A stretch of DNA of 64,000 nucleotides from the NCBI GenBank assembly GCA_022508535.1, contig JAFLUZ010000006.1, forward strand, positions 1 to 64,000, read 5' to 3'. This stretch comes from Erysipelotrichales bacterium. Its GTDB lineage: Bacteria > Bacillota_I > Bacilli_A > RFN20 > CAG-826. Shown here in pieces: positions 36,812 through 43,768 of the stretch (positions within the stretch are counted from its first letter, which is position 1; each line of letters begins with the position of its first letter). The translations under genes were made by a program, and so were the position numbers. The notes under the pieces were generated by a model. It worked only from the letters and a program-made list of their open reading frames with translations, was not told the DNA's origin and made no database searches.

Positions 36812-37654
36812 CTATTCTTCCGTTTCAATTTTAACTTTTTTAGGATCAATATATTTTTCATCAAGAATAATTTCATCAATCTTTTTGGCCTTAATTGTTC
36901 CACTATAAGGATTTTTTACTGAATCGATGTTTGAATTAATTTCTGCTTCAACATTTTCACAAAATTCAAAGCATAAATTAGTGTTTAAAAGTTTACAGTT
37001 TATCATTTTAATATTTTGCATGTAACACATGCCTTGCATGGAATCTATTGTACAATTGATGAATGTAAGATTTTTAGAATTCCATCCTAAATATTCTCCT
37101 ACAATAATCGAATCATATACAGTTACATTTTCACAATTCCAAAATGAATCTTTTGAATCCATTTTTGCGTTGTGAATTACAATGTTTTTTCCACCATCAA
37201 AGGCATAATTGCCAATTAAATTAAAACCATCAATATAAACATTCTCGGCATTTAATCCAAAATAATCACCATTTGCAGAAACGTTTCGAATCTCAATATC
37301 TTTGCAGTTCCAAAGCGTTTCAATAGCGTTTGGCATATTAGAGTTAATAATATGGATTCCACTTGCTCTTCTAAAAGTTTTAGGCGCAGAAATATTGCAG
37401 TTTTTCATTGTAATATTATGTGTATACCAAATACCACTCCTTGCAGTTTCTAGAAGTGTAGTATTTTCTACTTCAACATTTTTACAATACCATAAAGGAT
37501 ATTTCCATTTAAAAATAGAATGATATATTTTAAGATCAGAACTTTCTTTTAATGGTGATTCTCCATCACAAAAAGTAGAATCCTCTATTATTGCATCATG
37601 CGTATCATATAACGCTCTTTCACCTGTAAAAAAACCTTGTTTAAACTTTTCCAT
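36812..37654 (-). CDS. DUF3737 right-handed beta-helix protein
   Basis: 280 residues from ATG 37654 (MEKFKQGFFTGERALYD, the typical start of this family). Repeated short turns with N/C residues (NCKDIEIRNV, NSKNLTFINCTI, NCENVTVYDSI) show a beta-helix. Function unknown; cytoplasmic, no signal peptide. The frame stays open upstream to 37726 but that extension has no ribosome site. AAGGAG lies 25 nt above ATG 37654 with an 8-bp hairpin in between. Confidence 0.82.
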   Translation of the reverse strand: MEKFKQGFFTGERALYDTHDAIIEDSTFCDGESPLKESSDLKIYHSIFKWKYPLWYCKNVEVENTTLLETARSGIWYTHNITMKNCNISAPKTFRRASGIHIINSNMPNAIETLWNCKDIEIRNVSANGDYFGLNAENVYIDGFNLIGNYAFDGGKNIVIHNAKMDSKDSFWNCENVTVYDSIIVGEYLGWNSKNLTFINCTIDSMQGMCYMQNIKMINCKLLNTNLCFEFCENVEAEINSNIDSVKNPYSGTIKAKKIDEIILDEKYIDPKKVKIETEE

Positions 37655-37690
37655 ATTTATCAGCCTATTGATTAATAAATCAATACTCCT
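37655..37690 (-). promoter_or_regulatory. Hairpin between Shine-Dalgarno and start of DUF3737 gene
   Basis: In the mRNA, AAGGAG is followed by TATTGATT, 4 nt, AATCAATA, an 8-bp stem that would bring the Shine-Dalgarno to a workable distance from ATG 37654. An alternative is initiation at a non-ATG codon just after AAGGAG. Confidence 0.35.
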
Positions 37691-37763
37691 TTTTCTAAAC
37701 CATCTAATTTTATAATATGATAGCAAAAAAGTTTAGTTATATCAAACGATTATAAAAGCATTT

Positions 37764-38027
37764 TTAAAACACATAATTAAATATGCAAAACAAAGTAAAA
37801 AATCTATAATTATATGTTCTGATATTTTTTAATACATAAATTTCAATAAACTCTTTAATATCATCAAAAGTATCAAAATATATTGTAATGACACCAATAT
37901 TTAGAGAAAAACCACTAATATAATTATCATTATCTCTATTGCAGCTTTTTCTTTTTAGTGCAAAATGAAATTGATTATTATTCTTATAAGAGTGTCTAAA
38001 AACTTTTCTTTCTTCGTAATCACTCAT
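37764..38027 (-). CDS. Small unknown protein
   Basis: 87 residues from ATG 38027, with GGGGA as a modest ribosome site. Charged N-terminal part (YEERKVFRHSYKNNN), then an alternating hydrophobic stretch LNIGVITIYFDTFDDIKEFIEIYVL. No motif recognised. Followed by no clear terminator. Could be a spurious frame, though its codon use looks coding. Confidence 0.45.
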   Translation of the reverse strand: MSDYEERKVFRHSYKNNNQFHFALKRKSCNRDNDNYISGFSLNIGVITIYFDTFDDIKEFIEIYVLKNIRTYNYRFFTLFCIFNYVF

Positions 38028-38062
38028 ACTATTCCCCACTATAGCAAAATCTTAAATTTGTT

Positions 38063-38094
38063 ATAAAAAAGAGAATTGTATTTATCAATTCTCT
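38063..38094 (-). terminator. Terminator of the DUF2975-HTH operon
   Basis: A 9-bp stem AGAGAATTG/CAATTCTCT (38086-38094 / 38070-38078) and a TTTTTTATA tail in the minus-strand transcript. Confidence 0.85.
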
Positions 38095-38126
38095 CATATA
38101 GTGTTTATTTTATTTCAGCATAATAT

Positions 38127-38330
38127 TTAATCTTCGCGATATTCTAATATATCAGCAGGTTGACAATTTAACTCCTTACATAGAGCATTCAAAGTTGAAA
38201 ATCGGATAGCAGAAATCTTGCCTGTTTTAATATTAGATAAATTTGCATCTGTTAACCCAATTTTAAGTGCGAGGTCTTTTAACTTAATGCCTCGATCTTT
38301 CATAACATTGCTTAAATTTAAAACAATCAT
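38127..38330 (-). CDS. HTH regulator of the YozG type
   Basis: 67 residues, essentially a single Cro/CI helix-turn-helix: IKLKDLALKIGLTDANLSNIKTGKISAIRFSTLNALCKEL. This small form is normally paired with a DUF2975 membrane protein, as here; its ATG overlaps the stop of the upstream gene by 4 bp. It probably represses its own operon through the two palindromes at 38854-38872 and 38887-38905. Confidence 0.92.
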   Translation of the reverse strand: MIVLNLSNVMKDRGIKLKDLALKIGLTDANLSNIKTGKISAIRFSTLNALCKELNCQPADILEYRED

Positions 38331-38818
38331 AAAGTTTCATCATCTTTCTTTTGCAATTCATTTCCATAATTGAAACACATGCCAATTAAGAAAAGTACAA
38401 CACCAGCAATTATTCCACCTAATTCAATCGGAAATACAATGTCTGTTGCAGGACAAACCAATTTCATAATAATAGAGCCAACAAGTGCAGGAATAGTTGA
38501 CACTAATACAATAAAGATAGCAATTTTCCATAAATAATGGCTAACTGTCTCACTAAATGGTGCTTTTTCCATTGCAATACTTTTGAAAATACTTTCGACA
38601 TTCCAAAGTAATCCTATATGCATAAATGCATAAAGAGACAAAGTACCAAAGAACACAGCAGTCTCAGCAGACGTAAATGATTCGATTGAATTATTTAAAG
38701 ATAACACAATTGCTAAAACAATAAATGTCAAACACGCTACAAACGATAAGAAATATAGAACCTTTGATACTATATAACTCACTTTTGCAATTTTAATAAT
38801 TTTATTTTTTGTTTCCAT
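38327..38818 (-). CDS. DUF2975 membrane protein
   Basis: 163 residues with four predicted helices (about 12-40, 55-75, 90-115, 130-155), matching DUF2975 proteins. The family is almost always found with a YozG-like regulator and may sequester it at the membrane (inference from the constant pairing). The start follows GAAGGGA. The promoter lies 22 bp upstream. Confidence 0.88.
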   Translation of the reverse strand: METKNKIIKIAKVSYIVSKVLYFLSFVACLTFIVLAIVLSLNNSIESFTSAETAVFFGTLSLYAFMHIGLLWNVESIFKSIAMEKAPFSETVSHYLWKIAIFIVLVSTIPALVGSIIMKLVCPATDIVFPIELGGIIAGVVLFLIGMCFNYGNELQKKDDETL

Positions 38819-38839
38819 AATTTTATTCCCTTCACTAAA

Positions 38840-38905
38840 AGAATATTCAAAAAATTATCGTTTGTCAATAATTTTTTTGCTATTTTTTTATTGTTTGTCG
38901 ATAAT
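38840..38905 (-). promoter_or_regulatory. Promoter and operator pair of the DUF2975-HTH operon
   Basis: Minus strand: -35 TTGACA (38868-38863), 17-nt spacer, -10 TATTCT (38845-38840). Two imperfect palindromes of form ATTAT(C/T)G-TTTGT-C(A/G)ATAAT lie at 38854-38872, over the -35, and at 38887-38905; their centres are 33 bp apart, about three helix turns. This is the picture of cooperative autorepression by the small HTH protein. Confidence 0.72.
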
Positions 38906-39098
38906 AAAAATAATTGTATATTTATAACAAATCTTTAGCCATTTATCTTATAACGAACTTATTGGCCACAAATTAATTGAGATGATTCAAATTTATTTGG
39001 ATATTGATCACAAGAATACAATTAAAAATAGTTATTATTCACCTTTAAATGATTTCCGACCCACTGAATAATCAAATACAAGTGTCAGTTGATAAGAA
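38906..39098. other. Rest of the spacer before tRNA-Thr
   Basis: Part of the 342-bp gap between the DUF2975 gene and the tRNA. Beyond the operator pair and the tRNA terminator I see no gene, repeat or structured element. Confidence 0.4.
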
Positions 39099-39128
39099 AA
39101 AAAGAGAATTGTCCCTACACAACTCTCT
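39095..39128 (-). terminator. Terminator after tRNA-Thr
   Basis: 10-bp stem with one mismatch (39119-39128 / 39103-39112) and a run of seven T in the minus-strand transcript, 33 bp past the tRNA 3' end. Confidence 0.8.
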
Positions 39129-39160
39129 TTAAAACAGCGATTACATGCCGATTTTCGCAA

Positions 39161-39236
39161 TGGTGCCGGCTAGAGGATTCGAACCCCCGACCCACTGATT
39201 ACGATTCAGTTGCTCTACCAACTGAGCTAAGCCGGC
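39161..39236 (-). tRNA. tRNA-Thr(CGT)
   Basis: 76 nt with encoded CCA (39163-39161). Acceptor stem GCCGGCT/AGCCGGC, D-arm AGCTCAGTTGGTAGAGC, anticodon arm ACTGA-ATCGTAA-TCAGT giving anticodon CGT, and the T-arm with GGTTCGAATC. Reads ACG, a rare codon in such an AT-rich genome. Own promoter and terminator. Confidence 0.97.
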
Positions 39237-39245
39237 TTCTTGTTT

Positions 39246-39274
39246 ATAATATTAAATATTATGTAGTTTTTCAA
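39246..39274 (-). promoter_or_regulatory. Promoter of tRNA-Thr
   Basis: Minus strand -35 TTGAAA (39274-39269), 17-nt spacer, -10 TATTAT (39251-39246), ending 9 bp before the mature tRNA 5' end. Confidence 0.8.
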
Positions 39275-39376
39275 GACAAATTAGGTAAAACACCAAAAAA
39301 ATTGTACTGTTTTTGGGCTATTTAATTATGTCAACAAAACATAGGTGAATATCTTGAAATGTGGGAGGAATACAAA

Positions 39377-39814
39377 ATGTATTATCAATCATTTTATCCA
39401 TATCAACCATTCCAATCGTTTCAAGATGAATCAGAATTATCAAGAGCTACAAAAAGTATGGATTCTAGATTCTTTGGTGTGGAGGAAGGATTTTTAGCAG
39501 GTAATATTGTTCGAAGTGAATATTTACCATATAAAAATTATAGAGTTCCAAAATTAAACCCTAAAAACGATCGCGAATCTAAACTTTATAACTTATTGGC
39601 TTTATACGATTATAGTCATGATTTAAATCTCATTCTTGATGTTTATCCAACTGATAAAGAAGCTCTTGCTTTATTTACAGAAATAAACAACCAATATAAA
39701 AAAGCCAGGGAAGAATATGTAAAACAATATGGCCCACTTATGGCAGAAGATGCCAGAGATGAAAACGGCATGTTTAATTACATAACAACACCAAGCCCTT
39801 GGATAGCTAGATAG
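39377..39814 (+). CDS. CotJA-CotJB fused spore coat protein
   Basis: 145 residues joining two coat proteins that are normally separate small genes. The N-terminal half (MYYQSFYPYQPFQ... to LPYKNYRVPKL) resembles CotJA. The C-terminal half (LYNLLALYDYSHDLNLILDVYPTDKEAL...YITTPSPW) is CotJB with its closing PW motif. GGAGG lies 7 nt before ATG 39377; an ATG at 39359 is upstream of the ribosome site. cotJC follows after 11 bp. In Bacillus the cotJ operon is made in the mother cell under SigE. Its presence implies that the host sporulates. Confidence 0.82.
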   Translation: MYYQSFYPYQPFQSFQDESELSRATKSMDSRFFGVEEGFLAGNIVRSEYLPYKNYRVPKLNPKNDRESKLYNLLALYDYSHDLNLILDVYPTDKEALALFTEINNQYKKAREEYVKQYGPLMAEDARDENGMFNYITTPSPWIAR

Positions 39815-39825
39815 GAGTGTAAATT

Positions 39826-40386
39826 ATGTGGAAATATAGTAAAAGTCTTTTATATCCAATTGATGTCAAAACCAAAGATTTGAAAATGGCTAACTACATC
39901 TTGACACAATATGGTGGTCCATATGGTGAATTAGGTGCAGCATTGCGTTATTTAAATCAAAGATATACCATGCCTGATGAAAGAGGCCGTACTCTCTTAA
40001 CAGATATCGGTACTGAAGAATTAGGACATGTCGAAATGATTTGTACATTATTATATCAATTAATGAAAGGTGCAACACTTCACGAATTAGCTGCAGTCGG
40101 TTTAGATAAACACTATGCTCAACATGGTATGGGGTTATTTCCAACTGATGTAAATGGTGTTCCATTCTCTATGGCAAATGTCGGTTCAACTGGAAATTAC
40201 GATGCTGATTTAGAAGAAGATTTAGCGGCGGAAGCCAAAGCACGTTTAACATATGAACATATTATTGATCTTGCCAAAGATCCAGATGTCATTAATCCTC
40301 TTCTTTATTTAAGACAACGCGAAGTTGTACATTATGATAGATTTAATGATTTATTAAAAGTCTATCGAAAAGAATTTGGTATTTAA
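39826..40386 (+). CDS. cotJC: CotJC, manganese-catalase-like spore coat protein
   Basis: 186 residues. The di-metal four-helix bundle is shown by YGGPYGELGAALRYLNQRY, DIGTEELGHVEMI (Glu and His ligands) and EDLAAEAKARLTYEHII with REVVHYDRF. Members are structural coat proteins with catalase ancestry; catalase activity is possible. Second gene of the cotJ operon, ended by hairpin 1 of dispersed element copy B. Confidence 0.94.
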   Translation: MWKYSKSLLYPIDVKTKDLKMANYILTQYGGPYGELGAALRYLNQRYTMPDERGRTLLTDIGTEELGHVEMICTLLYQLMKGATLHELAAVGLDKHYAQHGMGLFPTDVNGVPFSMANVGSTGNYDADLEEDLAAEAKARLTYEHIIDLAKDPDVINPLLYLRQREVVHYDRFNDLLKVYRKEFGI

Positions 40387-40420
40387 TGAAAAATTAGTCC
40401 AATTGTGAAGTGATATAGTA

Positions 40421-40460
40421 AAAGTAGACAAAGTGAAAAAAAGTCACTGTCTACTTTTTT
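40421..40460 (+). terminator. Terminator of the cotJ operon
   Basis: Stem AAAGTAGAC/GTCTACTTT, a two-A bulge, inner AGTGA/TCACT and a T-run; 34 bp after cotJC. Left hairpin of element copy B. Confidence 0.85.
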
Positions 40461-40509
40461 ATTACACTTAATTAGGTGGGTAAGAAATATAAGCATTGAA
40501 AGACTGCGT

Positions 40510-40556
40510 ATTTTTTAAATTATAACCCAAATTCAGTTTAAATCCGAATTATGGTT
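40510..40556 (-). terminator. Terminator of the metal exporter gene
   Basis: Right hairpin of element copy B, read leftward: stem of about ten pairs with a 2-nt internal mismatch (40555-40544 / 40536-40524) and a T/A-rich tail. Weaker than in copy A. Confidence 0.5.
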
Positions 40557-40609
40557 TAATTAGTTTTAAATCATATACTTTTTCCTGATAGGTCAACTGT
40601 GAACTATTT

Positions 40610-41560
40610 TTAATATTGATTATTATCAACACAGTTTTCAATTTCAGATGGATTTACATGAACCATAACATGTTTTACTTTAGGAAATGTTGTTTCAATT
40701 GCATCATGAACCTTATTAGCAATATCATGACTTTCTGCAAGAGTAATGTCCCTATTAGCACATATTTCAATATCAACATAAATTCTATTTCCAAACATGC
40801 GTGTATTAATTAAATCGACCTTAATAACTCCAACTTGTTTTTCGGCACATTCTATAATTTGTTGCTCCGTTTCTGCACTACATGAACGATCAACCATCTT
40901 GTTAATCGCATCTTTAAAGATGTCGTAAGCTGCTTTAATTATGAATAAACATATTACAAAACTTGCAATAGTATCCACTATTGGATAACCCATTCGTGCA
41001 AATACAATTCCAATTAAGGCGCCAATGGAAGATAGGGCATCACTTCGATGGTGCCATGCATCTGCCATCAAGGCCCCAGAATCTAATCTTTTAGCATAGA
41101 ATCTTGTGTACCAAAACATTGCTTCTTTTGCCACAATTGACGCTATTGCTGCAATTAAAGCTAAACGGCCAGGAATTACAAGAGAATTCGTATTTCCTGA
41201 AACAATCCTCTCAATAGCATTATAGCCAATAAACAAACCAGAAATTAGCAAAATGATAGATAAAACGATCGCAGAAACACATTCAAAACGTTCATGTCCA
41301 TATGGATGATCTTTATCAGAGGCCTTAGAAGAAATTTTCACTCCAATAATAACAATAATACTACTAAATACATCAGACATTGAGTGAATTGCATCACTTA
41401 CCATCGCACTAGAGTGAGCAATAATTCCTGCAAGCATTTTAAAAAGTGATAATAAAGCATTACCAATAATACTAACTAAAGATACTTTTAAGGCTGTTTT
41501 TCCAAATTTTTCTTGTGGCATTTGTTTTAAATAATTACTTTTTTTAAAATGTTTTCTCAT
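40610..41560 (-). CDS. czcD: Cation diffusion facilitator metal exporter, CzcD-like
   Basis: 316 residues. Six helices (about 25-215), with the metal-site motifs SDAIHSMSD and ADAWHHRSD placed as in CDF transporters, then a cytoplasmic ferredoxin-like domain with VMVHVNPSE. Exports divalent metal (Zn, Co, Ni, Fe or Mn) in exchange for protons. The NiCo-type riboswitch in its leader points to Co/Ni/Fe as the inducing metal. Confidence 0.93.
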   Translation of the reverse strand: MRKHFKKSNYLKQMPQEKFGKTALKVSLVSIIGNALLSLFKMLAGIIAHSSAMVSDAIHSMSDVFSSIIVIIGVKISSKASDKDHPYGHERFECVSAIVLSIILLISGLFIGYNAIERIVSGNTNSLVIPGRLALIAAIASIVAKEAMFWYTRFYAKRLDSGALMADAWHHRSDALSSIGALIGIVFARMGYPIVDTIASFVICLFIIKAAYDIFKDAINKMVDRSCSAETEQQIIECAEKQVGVIKVDLINTRMFGNRIYVDIEICANRDITLAESHDIANKVHDAIETTFPKVKHVMVHVNPSEIENCVDNNQY

Positions 41561-41612
41561 AATTTCACCTTTATTTTACTAAAATATTTATATGCATTTA
41601 TGTCTTATTATG

Positions 41613-41663
41613 ATAAATAAAACACCCACAAGACAAGTATTTGTAACTACTGTCCCGTGGGTG
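41613..41663 (-). terminator. Riboswitch-controlled terminator before czcD
   Basis: Stem CACCCAC/GTGGGTG (41663-41657 / 41629-41623) extended by pairing of GGGACA with TGTCTT, then TTTTATTTAT. The 5' arm overlaps the 3' strand of the aptamer (41656-41649), so metal binding should prevent its formation and switch the gene on. Confidence 0.82.
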
Positions 41664-41720
41664 ATAAATCCACTGTTACTAAGTAACCCGGCTCCGAGCT
41701 TTCGCTATGGCCTGATCAGT
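41649..41720 (-). ncRNA. NiCo (czcD) riboswitch aptamer
   Basis: In the minus strand the conserved strings of this class occur in order: ACTGATCAGGC (41720-41710), a hairpin with GCGAAAGC, AGCCGGG, a hairpin TTACTTAGTAA, AGTGG and GGGACAGT closing the base stem. The end strands ACTG and CAGT pair. The class binds Co(II)/Ni(II), and Fe(II) has been reported. It sits ahead of a CDF exporter, its usual target. Confidence 0.88.
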
Positions 41721-41745
41721 TTGTACTGTAATTGTATGCAGTGCA

Positions 41746-41773
41746 ATAATATTTTATTACTTTTAACTTACAA
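41746..41773 (-). promoter_or_regulatory. Promoter of the riboswitch-czcD unit
   Basis: Minus strand -35 TTGTAA (41773-41768), 16-nt spacer, -10 TATTAT (41751-41746); the start would be about 20 nt before the aptamer. A TTGACA further upstream has no fitting -10. Confidence 0.6.
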
Positions 41774-41789
41774 TATATTAGTTATTATG

Positions 41790-42560
41790 TCAAGAATTTG
41801 ACTTGATGGAATTTTCTCTATCTAACAATCCTTTTATGTATGCCACTGTCAAAAGATTAACTGTTTTGAATTTTCCTTTATAAAACATAGCCCAGTTATT
41901 AAAAGCACAAGGTAAATTTTTAGCTTTTTCTAATGTATCAACCTCAATTAAATTAAGTGGCACATTATTTTCATTGCAATATGCTTTTATTTTTTCTACA
42001 GCTTCATAAATAAATGGACATTGCATATCATAATAAATTGTTAAATCTTGTTCTTCTATTACTTCTTTTTTTGCAGATTCAGTAAACTTTGGTATTGTAC
42101 CATCAAAAGAAAGAGCAAGTAATTGATAACCATTTTTAGTTGTATCCACTACTTCGAAGCCAAATTTCTTAGCAAAGGCTTGATCAGAAAACCATGACTT
42201 TTGTTTTTTAGCTCCTAACATACATATACCAGATTTACCATTTTTCTTTGCATCTTCAATGCAATACTTCATTAATTCAGTTCCATAACCTTTTCTTCGG
42301 TTATGATTTATAATCCACAAACAATAGATATAGTAATAGTTTTTTCCTTCAACTGGCACCCAAGCCGATTCTAGTGGAGCATATTCAATATACACTGTTG
42401 AATTTGTATCTAATTTTCTTAAAACATGACCTTCTTTTAATCTTTGAGAAAGCCACTTCTTTTTTGCTTCAATTCCAGGGTGTATTTTTCTTGTTCTAAT
42501 AATACAACATACATGTTCATCTTTTATATTGCCTTCAACTAGATTTATATATTTATTCAT
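41790..42560 (-). CDS. GNAT acetyltransferase with YoaP C-terminal domain
   Basis: About 256 residues. The N-terminal GNAT fold shows INHNRRKGYGTELMKYC (the R/QxxGxG/A acetyl-CoA loop). The C-terminal part (DLTIYYDMQCPFIYEAVEKI... to NLLTVAYIKGLL) is a YoaP-like, thioredoxin-like domain with a CPF motif. ATG 42560 is preferred, with AGAGGTGG close upstream; a GTG at 42569 lies inside the ribosome site. Substrate unknown. It follows the degenerate ATPase gene by 53 bp and may be co-transcribed with it. Confidence 0.85.
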   Translation of the reverse strand: MNKYINLVEGNIKDEHVCCIIRTRKIHPGIEAKKKWLSQRLKEGHVLRKLDTNSTVYIEYAPLESAWVPVEGKNYYYIYCLWIINHNRRKGYGTELMKYCIEDAKKNGKSGICMLGAKKQKSWFSDQAFAKKFGFEVVDTTKNGYQLLALSFDGTIPKFTESAKKEVIEEQDLTIYYDMQCPFIYEAVEKIKAYCNENNVPLNLIEVDTLEKAKNLPCAFNNWAMFYKGKFKTVNLLTVAYIKGLLDRENSIKSNS

Positions 42561-42613
42561 TAAATCCACCTCTCATTTTTGCTCTACTAAAAATTCTATC
42601 ACAACTCAAATAT

Positions 42614-43768
42614 TTACTTTTTATGCGACAAATAATATTTAATTGCTTTACCATTTCCGTCTGCTGAAATTATTCCCTTCTCAATTATTTTTTTTAGTCT
42701 AATATTTGAATTTCTTGGTGAAATATCTAAAAACTTATCAACCATATGTCTTGTAAAATTCTCGTGATTTTGAGCAAGTTGTATTATTTCATAGTCTATA
42801 ACATCTAAATCAGGATAAAATTTATTTATATTTTCATTATATAAAATTTTTATGGTTGTCTTATCTTTTTTTATACTTTGCTCAACATAAAACTTATTTT
42901 TCTTGAAATATTCGCATATATTATTTATTTGTTGTGAACTAAAAAAATTGTTATATACTTTTTTCCAAATTATAGAATTTGTTTCTCTGAAAGAAATGGA
43001 TATAGATACTGGCAATAGTTTTATTTCAATAGGATAATTTTTCGTATAATCATTCATACATAAGCAGTAATATATTAAATCGTTTAATTGTGTTTTATTG
43101 ATTGGTTTATAACTTTTTGATTTCAGATGTATTCGTTCTTGAAAAAATGGCATTTTATCGTACAAATAATTTACAATATTTTTTGCTGATAAAGTGATAG
43201 GTCCAGAAAAGTGATGCTCCAATGTATATGACAAAGCATTATTGAAATATAGATTTTCAACAATGATATCTCTATCAAATTCATAATTAGATGAAAATAA
43301 TATATTTCCAATATTTGATAATCGTATATCACTTTTATTTCCTTGCAAAATATAATATTTTTTTAATTTTTTAATAATTTCCTCTTCTTTTTGGCTTTGA
43401 AAATTTTCATTAAAAAATATCTCAAAAGCTTTTTCTGTTTCCAATATGTTATTAATATCATTCGGCTTTAAAAAATTTTCTTCGTATTTTATCCATTCAA
43501 GATTATATTGATTTATTGGCGAAATATGTATAGTAGCATCTATAAGTCTATGTATACTTATCAATGTGTCCAGTGATAACTTATTAGATATATATATATC
43601 AGTCAAATTTGTTTGATTATAATAATAATATAGCATAGAACACAATTCAATTTCATCCTTCGCATTGATGATTGCGCATTTACCATTAATAATTAATAAA
43701 ACACTAAACTCAGTACTATTTCTTTTTAAATCACACAAAGCAAAATAATAATTCTTTAATTTATCCAT
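42614..43768 (-). CDS. Partner protein: degenerate GHKL/Schlafen-type fold with C-terminal winged helix
   Basis: 384 residues, no named family. The middle (LSNIGNILFSSNYEFDRDIIV ... GPITLSAKNIVNYLYDKMPFF ... LNDLIYYCLCMNDYTKNYPIEIKLL) follows the plan of the RecG-like/AlbA-associated HATPase_c_4 domain. The catalytic N-box (ExxxNxxxHxDY in the neighbour) is lost, so it looks like an inactive paralogue of the upstream protein. The C-terminal 60 residues (DYEIIQLAQNHENFTRHMVDKFL...) look like a winged helix. Overlap of 13 bp with the upstream gene implies tight coupling and probably a heteromer. Confidence 0.6.
   Translation of the reverse strand: MDKLKNYYFALCDLKRNSTEFSVLLIINGKCAIINAKDEIELCSMLYYYYNQTNLTDIYISNKLSLDTLISIHRLIDATIHISPINQYNLEWIKYEENFLKPNDINNILETEKAFEIFFNENFQSQKEEEIIKKLKKYYILQGNKSDIRLSNIGNILFSSNYEFDRDIIVENLYFNNALSYTLEHHFSGPITLSAKNIVNYLYDKMPFFQERIHLKSKSYKPINKTQLNDLIYYCLCMNDYTKNYPIEIKLLPVSISISFRETNSIIWKKVYNNFFSSQQINNICEYFKKNKFYVEQSIKKDKTTIKILYNENINKFYPDLDVIDYEIIQLAQNHENFTRHMVDKFLDISPRNSNIRLKKIIEKGIISADGNGKAIKYYLSHKK

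Larger units (their letters stand above)
40411..40583. repeat. Dispersed element, copy B (convergent-gene spacer)
   Basis: 173 bp, the second copy of the element at 18113-18288, in the same orientation. It lies between cotJC (rightward) and the czcD-like exporter (leftward). The first 45 bp are about 85 percent alike by eye, the middle is diverged, and the second hairpin and the ATATACTTTTT end are again alike. Confidence 0.75.
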
